From positions 160,578 through 224,577 of the forward strand of contig NW_024104763.1 in NCBI RefSeq assembly GCF_003945595.2: 64,000 nt of DNA, given 5' to 3'. Position 1 is the stretch's first letter; every line of letters begins with the position of its first letter. This document shows, piece by piece, positions 40,088 through 54,090 of this stretch. The notes below the pieces were generated by a model. That model was given only the letters and a program-made list of their open reading frames with translations, was not told the DNA's origin and ran no database searches. The stretch is from Pipra filicauda (lineage: Eukaryota; Chordata; Aves; Passeriformes; Pipridae). The position numbers were made by a program, and so were the translations under genes.

Positions 40088-43000
40088 ACGTGATGCCTCA
40101 CATAGTTCATTCTGCTATGCTGAAGTCTATACAAAGAACTCGTGTGCTGACCACCCAAGCCACAAGAAAGTCATGTAAGTTACTTTCATGGGAAGAGTTC
40201 ATATTTCCTCTTTTTGTCTATGACTTTTTAATTTTCCTGAAAACAAATCCAGCTCATATGTCTTCTTCCTTTACTAATGACAACTGCGAGTTATGCACCT
40301 CTGTGACCAGACATCTGCCTCTGTAAAGGTAAACTGGACTACAGAAGAAAATACACTACATTATCTGAAATTTCAGAAGTTTCAATGACAGAATCGGAGT
40401 TTTTTCCTTCACGGAGGACCTGCCAGCTGATGCCCTGGGTTATGGTTAGAGGTACAGGTTGAGCTACCAGAGCTGACCAGAGCAGTCCTCACCTCCCGCA
40501 CACACCATCCTTATGCACTGTATTAAGAAACCATGGTGGTTGAAAAATTTATGCTGGCAGCAGAAGGCAGTTGTTGCCCAACACAGTAAATGTCCTGATC
40601 AGCTCAGCTGATGGTTTAAACTGGCATGAGACAGGGAACAGGGTAGGGGAAGGACTGAACGCTGGGGAGGAGATGAGTCATTCCCCCTGGAGCAGCACAG
40701 GCTTATGCGAGCACTGCCCTACTGCCTCCTCTCCTGTGGTCCACTCTGTAAGCCCTCCTCTTGTGGTCATGCTTGTATCATGTGGGAAATGATCTCCTTA
40801 TTGAAAAACAGTTATTTTTTTTAAAGTCATGGAAAAGAAAAACGAAATTATCTGAACAAATTTCTTTCTACCATGGGAAATAAAAGTCTGTGAAATCTCC
40901 ATCCTCCCAGCAATTTGAACCTCTTTGCAGTGGTATCTCATCAACCAAACCAACAGACTACACTTTGGTGGTGCTATAGCTGTTATTATATCATTATATT
41001 TAATTGCTCTATAGACAGAGGTATACTTCATACTGATACAACTGTACCCAACTAGTATTTTAATAATATACTTACCATGATAAAAAAAAATTATAGCCTG
41101 CCATCAAACAGGAATGCCTGTTCAAAAATGTATTCATTGAAGGTGTTATAAAAACATTAGAGAGGGCTGCAGTTGGTGACTCAGCAGAGCCATTCACATA
41201 ATAGCTGTTAAACCATCTGGAAAGTGAGGATTTCCAATTAGAAATAATCAGGAGAAAAAAAAATACATTCTGAAACACTATCATGTTTCTATACAAGCAT
41301 CTCTTGTAAATAAAATGCAGAAATCATGTGGAGAAGGCCAAAGCCTTTCTAATACTGCATCTGCAAAATTGTTTCAAAACACAAAGTTTTCCAGAGATAT
41401 CCCTGAGGTGTCAACAGCTCTTTATAGCATTTTTTTTTATTTAAACAAGTTGTTAAAACTGGAAAGAAATTTAACTGACATCACAGCAGGATAATTTACT
41501 GGGACAAGGGAAGAGAAACTCAGCAGCTGCCAGTTTGGATAAGGAGATGAGTTTTCTGTCTCTGGAACTGGAGCTCCAGTGCCTTTAATATTGAGAAGTT
41601 GATAGTCCCTAAACCTCTCCTAGTCTACCAGATAGATCGTCATTGCCTTGATTCTCTGCCCACTACAAGACCTACACATTTTTTAGAGTATGAATGCCAA
41701 CTTTCTCTTTCCCTCAACATTTGAACAAGAAAAGCTCTCTTTTCTGCTTGGGTACATATCTGTTGTCTTCATCTTCGTCAAAAGAAACATACTGCCATTT
41801 TAAACTGTTTAAAGCAGAAAACACTAATGTACATAGCTTGTTTAACTGAACAGAACACTTTTTTTGAATAGTGGGCTGGCATTGCTTTGCATAGCACCTA
41901 ATAAGATGAGAGCTGGCTCTCACTATGAATATTATCACTACAGAATGTAATCATAATAAATCATAATTAGATGTTATAGTTGTCACTAATGTTTCTACTA
42001 CTCTGACCAGTTCCATTCTGGAATATTCAATTCTACCAAGTGTAGATTTATTTTCCAAGAAGGGATGGGTTCCCAATTCTCCACAGGTATATTTAATTTT
42101 AGACACTGTTAGTAGACCAAAAACTCCTTATTCTCTTCTGAAACATCTTGCTCTTTATAGGTGTGATTCATTGATCATTACCAATCAGTTACCAATTTTG
42201 CATTGTCATTCCTGCTAGGACTTCGGAAAGAGGTCTGGCAAAGACCCTGAGCAAAGTCTTCTTCGGGCAGTTTGAAAATTTTAACTTTCATAATGTTTTA
42301 AATGATGTAAAATGATTTGTTCCAAAGAAGTTTGCTGCAGCTCAGAAGAGTTACAAATGAAGATAACTCCTGTAGATATCATATTTCCAAGTTTTATTTC
42401 TCTCCCTTTAGTAAAGTTCTCAATTATTTAGCTGCCAAAGTAGACATGCAAGAAACTCAATCCAAGAGGCTTAGTCATAGGCTAGCCAAGAGACAAATAA
42501 ATCACAAAAAGTAATGAAGGGCACTGAAAAAGACCCACATGTATTGATCTTTCAGAGCCTTAGAGTGCTATCAGTATCGAGTCATAAATTTAAGACCAGC
42601 AAAGGCAACCATATTAAGGGATTACCGACAACAAAGGTCGGCCTCTGCAAATCCTGAAATGAAAGCAAATAAAACTCCAAGGATCTGTCTAATATACATT
42701 TGCTTCTATTTTCATTCTTCTATATTCCCCATAAGCCTCACTGAAGAAAAAATAATTGGCCCACAACATGGAATCAAGCAAGTACCTTCTCTTTCGGGTT
42801 AGTTTAAACAATGTGAATCAAATTCTATCCATTCATCCACACAAAAGGTCAGAGTTTGCTTTGAATCTCAAATAGTTGTACCAAAACAAGAATTTGAGCT
42901 TGCTTGTGCAGAGCTTTTTATTGTAGAACAGAAACAAATGCACTAAGGCAGATCCTATCAGTTCTTCATGGCCCAGTAATGCACAGATGGGAGCTGTTGA

Positions 43001-46000
43001 TGCTACTGGAGAGACAAGCTGCCCACAAGGAAGAGTATGGAGCTTCATAGTTGAATTATTGGTCTTCCAGTAGAAGCAGGACTTGGTGAATCTGTCTCAA
43101 AACCCCCAGCAGGTCAGGGAGCTTTGAGGGAAGTTTTAAGTAATCACACTATTCTCAATATTCAACAATTCCTTCTCCTCCCTGCCTTTCTTCCCCTCCA
43201 CATCTTTTATCTTCCAGGAAGATTTAATGTCACACAAAGCATTTTTCTGAAATCTAAGTCAGCACAGTGGACCCTGAATTCCATTTCTGAGGGACATCAA
43301 GCTGATCTCCTCCTCAAAAGCCCCCAAATACTGTATCAGGTGATCAGTAGTAACTGAGTGGGATTTCATGGTGTTTTCAGTAGACAACTTTGTGGTAAGA
43401 GCTTACTGCAAGCTGCATAGTACACAGCTTTGGAATTTGCTCTCCCCTCTTCCAAACACATGCATTTCTACAATGTACCTCTAATTTACTGACATCTAAT
43501 ACATATTTCAAAGTCCAATTTAAATGGAGCCAAGGGAAAAGGAAAATTCTAGTGGATTACAATGTACTATAAAAAATAAATGTAAGAAAAATCATATATG
43601 AATTGAATTTTCACTTTATTCCGACATAGCATCTTTCAATGCTTGACAGGAATTGCTAGCTGTTGCTTTCACTGCTTTTGTATATTATGTGTCAGACAAA
43701 TGTGCTGTTTTCTGGGGGGCATCTTAATGCAATCAAATTGCCCTGCTAAATTCATCAACCCTTCTGGCAAATTAAATAATTTCTCTAAATATTTCTCACT
43801 TAAAATTATCCTATGAAGACAAATATACTGAAATGAATGTCTTGGAGTCATAGCTCACCTGTACATGAATAATACGGGAGTGGGAATAGATACAAAAGTA
43901 TTGGGGCTTTTCCCATGTCCTTAGATGCTAGACTGTACTACGACTCTGTATATGCAGAAACTAGATAGGCATTTATGAATTTAAAAGAATGGTATTAACT
44001 TGAAGTACAGTCAACTTAGTCTTAGACTATATTATCAAGTTCAAGTCTCGTTCCTGAACCCTAATTACTATGCAATTGTTATATAATAACTGTAACAATT
44101 ACTGTTTCAAAATAGTTCTTTTAGTTCAGTATGAGAGATTTCAAAAAGCAACAGCATAATAGGAAAATTATAGTCTTGCCACAAAAGGTGCAATATGAAC
44201 AAAGCACAGAAGCAAACCAAAGAGTCACTACAATATTCCAGCAACCAATAGCTTTAAATTACACTCTGATCACTGTTAATTTTTCTGCAAATTAGGAGTG
44301 AGCTGAAATTCTGAGCTGTGAGGTACAAGGCAGAAACCTCTCAGTGTTGAGTTGTACTGATCTGGCATGTTATGTCACATGCACAAACAGAAACCCAGAA
44401 GCTGCAAACAACAACCTAAGTCAGTCAAACTGCCTTATCAAAGGCAGGAGACAACCCACTTTGTTTCACTGTTACAACCATTTTTGTAAAGCTTACAATG
44501 AATTGCATATTTTTTTCCTATAAGCCAAGAGCTTGCTGAGGACCTGCTGATTTTTACAGGTCAGAACAGGCACTATAACATCAGGGACTGTGTGTAAGGG
44601 CTTGGCAATCTTGATCCCAGTGGTACAATCATGGACAGACACCAGTGACCTTCTCCAGGCTAAGTTCCTTCACTGTTCTGTGAATGCAGCAATGCTGTCT
44701 ACAAAACTCTTTTTTCTGCTGCTGCTTCACCTGTACTCCTGATCCTAGTGTAGGTCTCACAGGATTCACACGGCACAAAGGACTTCTGCATTGGGCAGCA
44801 TCCCTTTCATGGTTAGATAACCATTCAATGTAAAAGCAACCGGAACTCACTTTATGTCTGCAGGAGAAAGAAAATTTTCATCTTGTAGTTCTCATTCAAG
44901 TGAAATAATACACAAAAATGGAAGAAAGCCTTTATCTAATCTTTATATTTGCATTCTTGTCTTCATGAATAACAAGAGTTTCTATCAAGCTATCAGTTAA
45001 TATGCAAAAGTAAACAATTTGAGTGTTCATCAGTTATATGAACACACATACGAAGGGCTATCACAGGTCAGTTCATAGGCAGAACCTGGTAAAGCCACTG
45101 TATTGCCTTAGTAATTTTGACCCTAATGAGCACATCCTCCTTTCCGTAAGACAACTGCTTGGCAGTCCTGGGGCAGCAAAGTGCCAACAAATGCAAAGTG
45201 AATGGTGCCTTGAGTTACTAAAGGCATTTCAGGACATAGAGTAGGGCAGAGAAGGAGACAGGCTGCTCCTCTCCCAAGGGCCTCCATAAAGCACTAAAGA
45301 TTAAGAACACAGTCTTTACATGAAGCTGGATGGAGACACCATCAGACATCTGAGTTATGTTAAAATAAGTAGGTGAAAAAGGAAAACAAAGTCATTGGTG
45401 ATATGAAAGCTTTTAATACTTAGCAGATCCAAGTATGCCACAGTGACAAAAAATTATCATTCTTTATGCCACAATTGAAGAAAACAGTAGGATTCTTTCA
45501 TCCTTGATTTAAGAAAAAATGTACTTTTGAGGCTGGAGGGTTTTATTCACATTATGAAAGAAAAAGAAAGAGGTTAATTACTCAATGCCTATTAAAGAAT
45601 GGCTGACATAGGAAGGAAGATTTAATTAATGTAGTGAGGTCTGAGTTTTCAGAAAAGAGTTTCACAACCTTTGATCTCATCAGGAGAGTCGAAGCTCTTT
45701 GAGCTAAGCACAAGCACCTGAAATAAGTAAGAAGCGCTTTATTCAGCAGCAGGCAAATAATGAACATATTTCTAGTGACAGAAACAGGATCAGTGAAAGC
45801 CCTGGCTTGCGTACACCACATTAGGTGACACTGGAGTGAGGATTGAGTAAACCCACATATCTGACTTCACTGTCTTACCTTATCAGTGCTGAAGTCTGGA
45901 TATTGATGTGATTGCTGATGCCATACAGACACTTCCGGAAGCTGTGGGTGGAACATGGCTAAGGTTTCCTGGCATCACACAGAACAGCACCTGCCTAGGA

Positions 46001-46056
46001 ACTAGAATGTGGTACATTGTGGGGAAAAACTTCTCCCCCCAAAGACAAACACTTGA

Positions 46057-46096
46057 CTGTAGACTCCATTGGAAGTCTGTAGACTCCATTGGAAGA
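46057..46096. repeat. Tandem duplication, 20-bp unit
   Basis: The unit CTGTAGACTCCATTGGAAG plus one base occurs twice head to tail (46057-46076 and 46077-46096), differing at the last base only. The near identity suggests a recent event. Confidence 0.9.
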
Positions 46097-49000
46097 TTTT
46101 TCCTTGGCTGCAGGTGATGGGTTCATCCACTTCAGGAGACGTTTAAAGACTTCTGGAAACACAAAACACCACTGAACTCTGATGATGAGGCCAATGCATT
46201 CCTGGTAGATGTGGCAGAAATCTTTCTCCAGCATCACTTTATCTACGCAGTTGTGTTTATCCATTTTGTCTAGTTTGTTGCAAAATAATTTCATTTTATA
46301 AGGGAACTTGCATTTTCTGATATTTTAACGGCATTTTTTTATGTAAATGAGGCCATTCATTTCCCAAGAAGAAAAGCTAGATACATAGAAACTACTGAGG
46401 GCTATAACGAGTCAGTGCAACTTTCAACTTGTTGCTAAGGGTCTGCTGCTTACAATTGTCTTCTCCCTTAGTAGAAACCAGAAACTAGAAAGCCTGAGGA
46501 AAAGGACAGTAGCCCTTGTCCCTTCATCTCACAAAAAGGGTGGATCTATCCATTCTATCACTAAATTCTTAGCAGATGCTTACAAAGTTTGCTGAAGACT
46601 TTTTTTCTTAAAAATTTTGCAACTCCCCATCTGTTAAAGGCACTTCCCCTCATTAAGACTATTTACATGCAAAGTTTTAGACTGCAGCTGCTTTTGTCAT
46701 GACACCATCAGAATATTTGGAATGATTTATTTTTTTTAAATGTATTTTCCATTTGTACTTGGCATTACATTACTAAGAATCTTTTCTGGTAAAAATCAAG
46801 CTGAATTTGCTGTGGTGGCACTAGCATAGCTAACAAAGCTTGGCCCAGCACTGTACCCCTAATTACGTTAATATGTTTCAGAATCCTTTTATGAACTGAA
46901 TAATGGCCATTCCTTTTGTCTGACTAGGAAGGAGAAAAAAACCTCGTCTATACATCTGCCTTTTCAGTCTTATGCTCCTCATTCAGTGTTCCCACACAAA
47001 GGTTACAAGCCTTAAAATTTGTTTCTAAGGCTCATTTCACTCTTAACAAAGTTTGTGCGTTTTATACTAAAGGAAATCATATTTTTATATAACTCTAAGT
47101 GTTAACCCAAGGAAAGTTTGTAATTCAATACTAATTGTTTTTAAAACTTGACTATCCTATGTAATTTATCCACGGCTAGCTTGGTAAACTGAGGTGCTGT
47201 GCATGATGATAGCAGGCAGATGTTTGCTCTGTTGACACAATAGAACTTTTTTTGTACAAATGAAACTTAATTCTTTCTAGAAGTCTGCTGTTAAGGTTAA
47301 GAGAGGGAGAGAGCTAGAGGGAATGCATTTCACAACAATGTTTAGGAAGAAAAGAAGCATTCAGCATGGTGGAGACAAAATATTGGTCTCCATGTGTTCA
47401 TGGCTTATTTATGACTTTCCTAACTGCCACATCTTTCCCTCTCTCTAAGCTTCAGAAAGCTTCATACCACTTTCACCTTTCTGGTCCTGTGCAGAACCTC
47501 AGCTTGTTCATTTTAGTGTCATTAATTTACTCCTATTTCAATGTTTCTTTCTCTGATCTCTGAGAGCACCACTGTAATATGATATTCTCTAATGGCTTAG
47601 TCCACTCCTTAACAGGCATTAGGTACATCAGAGAAACAGCTCAAAGTACAATCACTCCAGGAACTAGCCCACATGCAAATAGCTGCCTCTAGGCCAAATG
47701 GTGTCCTGTTTTGCTAGACTTACCTGCCTATAAAGAGTTAGCAGATTGCAGAACACCAGACTTGTTTCATTTCTTAATTTTGGACCAACCTTGAACAACC
47801 AGAATAAACACAAACTCCTCTTCTTTAAAAACACAGACCCTAAACTGGCAAAGTTATGCCAACCTCCTTTTCTTTACAAAGTACTTGCATAGGTCGTCAG
47901 CAGATATAATTTTGGTCAGAGGTGCCAATGCCTGACAGAAATAAATATCGACACAAAAAGAAGTAATTTCAATTTCTAGCCAAATACAGGAAAAGTTGGT
48001 TGGGAGGCAATAGCAGTGTGAGCTTAAAGGTAAATGACTTCAATTGCTGAGATAACAGACAGAAGGCTCTGTTAAAGCTTCATATTGATGTTAACAGTGT
48101 GAGGAAATGTCTGTCTTCAGCCAAATCACAACTATCTCCATAGTGGGGTACTGCAACCATTTTCTGGCAAATTCACAGACAAGAAACTGTAGAGGCTTCA
48201 GCTTTCCTTAAATAATAAAAGAAATATGGAAAGAAGGAAGGAGGGATCCCATTTCAGCCTAGACTGAGGTATGGTTTTTGTTCTGAGTTCTGAACCCCTT
48301 TCTCATAATGGGCTGTAAACTCACTGTGGGTGAGCTAAGGAATGGAGGATTGCTCCCAGTAAAGTCAGTAAGTGCAGCTTTTTGCCTTATTTTTCCCAAT
48401 ATGAGCCAGAAAATTTAGATTCTGTCACTGATAAAACTCACCAGAATTGAAGCCCTGAAAATATTCTGACAGGAGATTTGAAATAACTCCCCAAATGTCA
48501 TCTTTCTTTTGGTACATCATACAGTTGAAAGTTGTAGTTTATAGAAAAAATTCTTTGATTTTCCAGAATTTATGTACAAAGAGCAAGAGAAAGAGAGAAA
48601 CACTGGTGCAGTTCACATGCAATATACAGAAATAAGGACGAAAGATGGTTTTGGAATTAAAACTGGGATGAAGGAGAGCTTCGCTCAGTGTCTATGTCTT
48701 TGAATAGGTGAGTATTTCCAAGTCAATTGACCATTCCAACCTCAGGTTTCCTGCTTGAAGACCTAGATAACTAATAATGTATCTGAAACAGGTATTATCA
48801 GATAAAGTTTGTAATGGTCTGTTCTTGGACCAGTCTAGACATCTATTTCAAACCTCTTAAACTTTCTATACAGACTCTCTGTGAGAATTAGGAGGATCAA
48901 ACAGCACCATATTTTGTTGAGCACTTTGAGTTGCATGAGAGAAATGCAAAGGTTGTGTAGGTTTATATTTTCAAAATGCAGATTTCATAAACATCAAGAG

Positions 49001-49149
49001 AAACTTTGGAATATTTTCATGAACAGAGGTGAATATACCTAAAAAATCCAATACTTGGTCTAGTTATGGTGTTGTATTGGCATAATACTAAAACTTAGGT
49101 AATGAAAGTTGAATCGGAATGGACCGGCCATTGGTCCTTTGGGGAGTTG

Positions 49150-49273
49150 GTCAAGAAGTGACTGGATGTGGCACTTAGGGCTATGGTTTAGTTGTCAAGG
49201 TGGTGATCAGTCAAAGGTTGGACTCAGTGATCTTGGAGATCTTTTCCAGGCTAGATGATTCTATGATTCTGTG
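49150..49273 (+). mobile_element. CR1 LINE, 3'-end fragment
   Basis: The segment carries a characteristic CR1 3' untranslated end: GACTGGATGTGGCACTTAG, GCTATGGTTTAGTTG, CAAGGTGGTGATCAGTCAAA, GGTTGGACTCAGTGATCTT and the closing ATGATTCTATGATTCTGTGA. It is a 5'-truncated non-coding copy. The 5' edge is uncertain and may extend about 30 bases further left. It belongs to a different CR1 subgroup from the copy at 52.5-54.1 kb, judging by the different 3' sequence. Confidence 0.9.
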
Positions 49274-51526
49274 AATTGTTCCCAAGGGAGAAGAAGATGG
49301 GACAACTTGCCTTTTCTAATTTGCTGATGTCCTGAAAGGACGACAGAAGAAAAGATTTTCTAACCTTTCACCAAAGAAGTCCCAATAGAGGAAGAGTAAG
49401 ATAATGTTATAGAAATTATATTTCTTGGGAGTCTTTATTTATTTTATTCTTTGGGAAATAGGTGCATATGTTTTTACAAGAATTTATTAACCTATAAAAT
49501 TTTCTTCTTCCTTCTTCACAAGCAGTCATTCAAGTGAGTCAAACACCTCATCAAATTAAAATTAGAAGTTCTATCTATCTAAATGCTATGGCAATCCTCA
49601 AGGTACGAAGAGAATGGAGCCAGAAGACTTAAGCAGACATCTATAGACACATAAAACCTGACCTCTCCAGAGAAGGCCTGAGAGTTCCCTATCCAGCAGC
49701 TCAGAGTCGGCGAGGCACTCAGCTGTCTGCAGCAGCCAATCAGAAGAGTAGCCAGGGTCTGCAACTTTAGTAAGTAATTTTGCAGGAACTATAAAATGTT
49801 TTTAGTATGCCTCATTGCATTTTAATAGTCAGTCTACTAAACCTGAGGGTGACTCAGTAAAGAACTTAAAATAACTGTTTCTTCAAGAATGGACCTAGAC
49901 ATATCTGTTGATTTTCAGTGTTTTTATTTCTACCCCTTGTATCACTTAGGATATCTACATGAAAATGTCGTTGATTATAAGACCTCATTTATTATTCCAA
50001 CAAGCAATGCTTTATCAGACATGACTGAAGGGCTCATACTTCTATATGCTATATACAAACAAGAACACATTATCCTCTGTACTTACAATTAACAACCAAA
50101 GAAATGGGTTACAGGTGACATCCAGCTGACTCTAGAGATTGTTTAGGAGGATAAAATTAGGGTTATAAAAAGACCATATTTCCAATTAGTTTGGAAGACA
50201 ATATCTATCTTTTGGTTTCTCCCTTTTCTCCATTTTTTGGCTTCTCTGTAAGATGTTGGCAGCCTTCAAGCTTTGCTGATTTTAAAGGGACTAAGATTTT
50301 TCCAGGGGTCTGATTCCTGTTTAGAAATTCTTATGTTGCAGAAGTGCTGGGTAGTTAGCGGCTAGCAGGGTAAAGCTTTTCTTTCCTCCTGGTTTGCCCA
50401 GGCATGAAGTTCTCACCATCAGGGACTAACACGTGGTCACTAAGTGTCAAAGTGATTTGTACCTTCCATAAGGCTGGCACATTCAGAAGTCATTCAACAC
50501 ATGAGCAACTCCTACCCATTACCATTGTTTGCAGGGTGATCATCAACATGGCTCATTGCTATATTTCAAGGCTCTACCACAGTGCAAAATATGCTTAGGT
50601 TTGAATGGACAGGAACAGGGAATTCAAAAAGGAACATAAAGGCTTTTAACTCCTCCTAACCTTCAATTGAAATCTGTCCCAAATCATGAGTGAAGGCTTA
50701 TTATTGCTTCAGACAGATGTTTGGTTGCCACAGAGAAACAAACTGTGGTTCTCATTTCAGTGTCTAGCAAGCCAATACTCACATGCCAGTATCCATCCTT
50801 AAAGCAAGAACGAATTGCCGTGCTGTCTCAGCAGAAGCTAAAATGTGAACAGGAAAGGTGAGAAGATGAAAATGCTGTGCTCTACTGTGGTAGGAAAACA
50901 CACATGCTGCTACATGCTCTAGCTAACCAGAACTCGAAAGTCTCATGCCTTCAGTTTGAAGTACAAATAAATTCTTACGGAGGAAGCCCAAGAAATTACT
51001 GAATTTATATATGAGCTGATGTGCATACATATGGCTGCATCCCAAACTTCCCTCACAAACTTTCTAAATGCTCCTTGGTTATGATGACATAAAAAGTTAT
51101 TACTTGGCCCGGAGAACTGACATTTATGACTATACTGAAAGGTTTCCTCTTGGGAGCAAGAGGTAAAACCAGTGTGACCATTCTCCATAATTCTACCCCT
51201 CTAAATTATAAAAAAACTTGTTTTCTTGGACCAAGACTGGGCAGACACCAGTCAAGCTCTTTTTTCTTTCCAAGCCTCCATGCCAGCTGGTCCTGCTCAC
51301 CCCACAGAGTCCTTGGAGTTTACTCCAGGGTCCACACTTGGTAGTTTATCCATAGCCCTGCTTTTGTTTATCAGTTGTCTCTGCTCCAGGCAGGCACTGC
51401 AGCATCAGGACAGGGCGCATCCCATGCCCAAGGCCATGGCACACTGGCTCCAGCTTCCCTGCTGCCTTCCCCACCTCTTCACAATCTCACCCTGCCCCAG
51501 GGCTGTGACACCCTGGCCAGCTTGGG
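49274..51526. other. Non-coding stretch
   Basis: No gene or repeat is recognised between the two CR1 tails. Confidence 0.55.
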
Positions 51527-51796
51527 AATCATAGAATCATAGAATTACATAGTTTGAGTTGGAAAGGACCTTTAAAAGTCATCTAGTCCAACCTCTCTTC
51601 AATAAGTAGGGATATCTTCAACTAGATCAGGTTGCTCAGATCCCTGTTCAGCTAGACCTTGAATACTTCCAGGGATGGGACACCCACCATCTCTCTGGAC
51701 AACTTATTCTAGTGTTCTTACAACCTTCATCGTAAAAAGCTTCTTCCTAATATCTAATCTAAATCAACCCTCTTTTAATTCAAAACCATTTAATCA
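51527..51796 (-). mobile_element. CR1 LINE, 3'-end fragment (reverse strand)
   Basis: Read on the minus strand, this is a CR1 tail. On the plus strand it opens with the terminal repeat AATCATAGAATCATAGAAT. It continues through GTTGGAAAGGACCTTTAAAA, TCATCTAGTCCAACCTCT, GATCAGGTTGCTCAGATCCC, CTTGAATACTTCCAGGGATG and CTTCTTCCTAATATCTAATC, the usual order for this family. It is 5'-truncated at about 51,796 and non-coding. Confidence 0.95.
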
Positions 51797-52484
51797 CAGC
51801 AGAGAGCTCCTCCTGCTCCTCTGCATCTTGTCCCTGTGCCTGAGTGGCACCCAGGCAAACACAGGCAATGAGGCATACAAGGGTGCCACCTTGACTCCCA
51901 AAAATATTGTCTAATACAGACTTTCTATAAGCTGCCATATGTCAATGCTATTTAATGGTAACAGAAAAAAATTACACTAAAAACATTACTCCTACATCCA
52001 CAAGATTCAAAGGCAGAAGATAAACCTTGTGGCTAACATTTCTTGGGAATCCACTATCAACTCTCTAATTGTGTAAATATTTTATGAGAAATTTTGCCCT
52101 ACTTTAGATGACAGAAAATTTCATAACTTCTGCTAGCTCTGATTGTACCATGGGTTACTTTTCTGTACAGAATGTGACCTTACTCCCTTAAATTCTTTGA
52201 AAAAATATGACCTTAATATTACTGTGGTAGACTTTGTAATAATTGTCCTTTCTTTGGAAGAAGAAAAAGAGAAAAATGAGCAGGTGCTCCTTTGGGATAG
52301 CAGAAATGTCAGTAACAAGAAAACTGACAATTTTTATAAGAAAACAAATGTATCATGGATAAAGGCTTTCTGTACATAAACAGTTTGATTAATAACACTG
52401 TTGGAATGTTCATAGAAGTGTTATAACAATTCTGTGGCAAAGATGATATATTACTAGTCAAAGTATGAGTTCTATACAGGAAGG
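51797..52484. other. Spacer between two CR1 copies
   Basis: AT-rich sequence, with no gene or repeat recognised. Confidence 0.5.
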
Positions 52485-54090
52485 TCACCATCAGCCTCAA
52501 ACTGAAGGCTTTCCCTTGGTCAAGGAAGATTGCTTTAGAGAACACCTAGACAAACTTGGCATGCACAACTCCACGGGCCCTGATGGGATACATCCATAGT
52601 GTTGAGAGAGCTGGTGGACACCATAGTAAGGCTGTTTACAATCATCTTTGGAGGGTTGTGGAGATCAGGAGAGGTGTCTGAGGGTTGGAAGAAAACAAAC
52701 GTCACCCTAATCTTCCAAAAGTGCAAGAAGGAGGACCCAGAAAACTATCAGGCAGTCAGCCTCACCTCAATCCCTGGAAAGGTGATGGAGCGCCTCATTC
52801 TGGAGGCCAACTTTATCCATGTGGGAGAAAAGAAGGTGATCAACAGTAGCCATCTCATCATGGATTCACTAAAGGTAAATCACACTTGACCAACCTGATT
52901 GCCTTCTACAATGAAAAACTAGCTGTATGGATGAGAGGAGAGCAGTGGATATTGCCTACCTTGACTTTGGCAAAGCTTTTGACACTGTCTCTCACAACAT
53001 CCTCCCAGGTAAATTTGGGAAGTGTAAACTGGATGAGTAGACAGTGAGGTGGGTTGAGAATCAGCTGAACGGCAGGTCCCAGAAAATCATAGTCAGTGGT
53101 ACAGGGTCTAGTTGTAAACCTGTCACCAGTGGTGTCCCCCAAGGTTCAATATTGAGCCCAGTATTGTTTAATTTATCCATCAATGACTTGGATGAAGGGA
53201 CAGACGCCTCCTCAGAAAATTTACTGATGACACAAAGCTGGGAGGAGTGGCCAATACCCCAGAGACCTGGGACTTTGACAGCCTGGAGAGACTGGCAGAG
53301 AAGAACTGTCTGAAGTTCAACAAAAGCAAATGCAGGTTCCTGTGCTGCGGGAAGAATAACCCCAGGCACCAGTGAAGGCTGGGGGATGACCTGCTGTAAA
53401 ACAGCTCTGCAGAGAAGGACCTGGGGGTTCTGGTGGACCATAAGCTATCCCTGAGCCAGCTGTGTGTCCTTGTGGCCAATAAGGCCAATTGTATCCTGAG
53501 GTGCTCTAGAAACAGCATTGCCAGCAGTCGAGGAATTTGATCCTACCCCTCTACTCAGCCACAGTGAGGCCACTATCTGGAGTGCTGTATCCAGTTCTGG
53601 GCTCTCAGAACAAGAAACATGGAGCTCCTGGAGCAGGTCCAATAGAGGGTAACAAAGATGATTAGGGGCCTGGAGCATTTCCCTTATGGGGAAAGGCTGA
53701 GGCCCACTCAGCTTCAAGAAGAGACAATTGAGAGGAGACTTAACAATGTCTATATGTATTTGAAGGGAGGGTGCCAAGTAGATGGATCCAGGCTGTTCTC
53801 AGTGGTACCAAGCAATAGGACAAGTGGCAAAGGGCAGAAACCAATGCAGAGGATGTTCCACCTAAATATGAGGAAGAACTTTACTGTGCTGATAATCATG
53901 CATTGGAACAGATTGCCCAGAGAGGTCGTGGAGTCTCCCTCACTGGAGATATTTAAGAACTGTCTGGATGAAATCCTGTGCAATGTGTCATAGGATGACC
54001 CTGCTTGAGCAAGGAGTTTGGATGAGATGACCCCCTGTGGTGCCTTCCAACCTCACCCATTCTGTGATCCTGTGGTTTGTGATTCTGTGG
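52485..54090 (+). mobile_element. CR1 LINE with broken reverse transcriptase, 5'-truncated
   Basis: This 1.6-kb CR1 copy covers the central and C-terminal part of ORF2 and the 3' end. Reading along the plus strand, the first segment (about 52599-52889) encodes the RT N-terminal region with EVSEGWKKTNVTLIFQK and SLTSIPGKVMERLI. After a stop, a second segment in another frame carries LDFGKAFDTVSH (from 52960) and [15 protein letters not shown] (53128-53172). The catalytic box is read in a third segment, again frameshifted, as FTDD (53220-53231) instead of the usual FADD. Downstream come the typical CR1 C-terminal region (HFPYGERL near 53,670; WNRLPREVVESPSLEIF near 53,915) and the tail of TTCTGTGAT-like units. 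The multiple stops and frameshifts mean it is a dead copy. The 5' edge is approximate. Confidence 0.95.

Larger units (their letters stand above)
29345..49149. other. Non-coding stretch with simple repeats
   Basis: In nearly 20 kb I find no gene and no confident transposon. GC-richer islands occur near 30.2-30.5, 37.6-38.4 and 40.4-40.8 kb, without recognisable content. Long frames here, including a 151-codon reverse-strand frame at 37945-38400, resemble no family I know. Listed separately are a T-rich tract and two tandem duplications. Confidence 0.5.

Noticed and set aside
53061..53518. Two long reverse-strand frames over the CR1 element
   Set aside because: They are antisense shadows of the CR1 reverse-transcriptase region and have no independent similarity.
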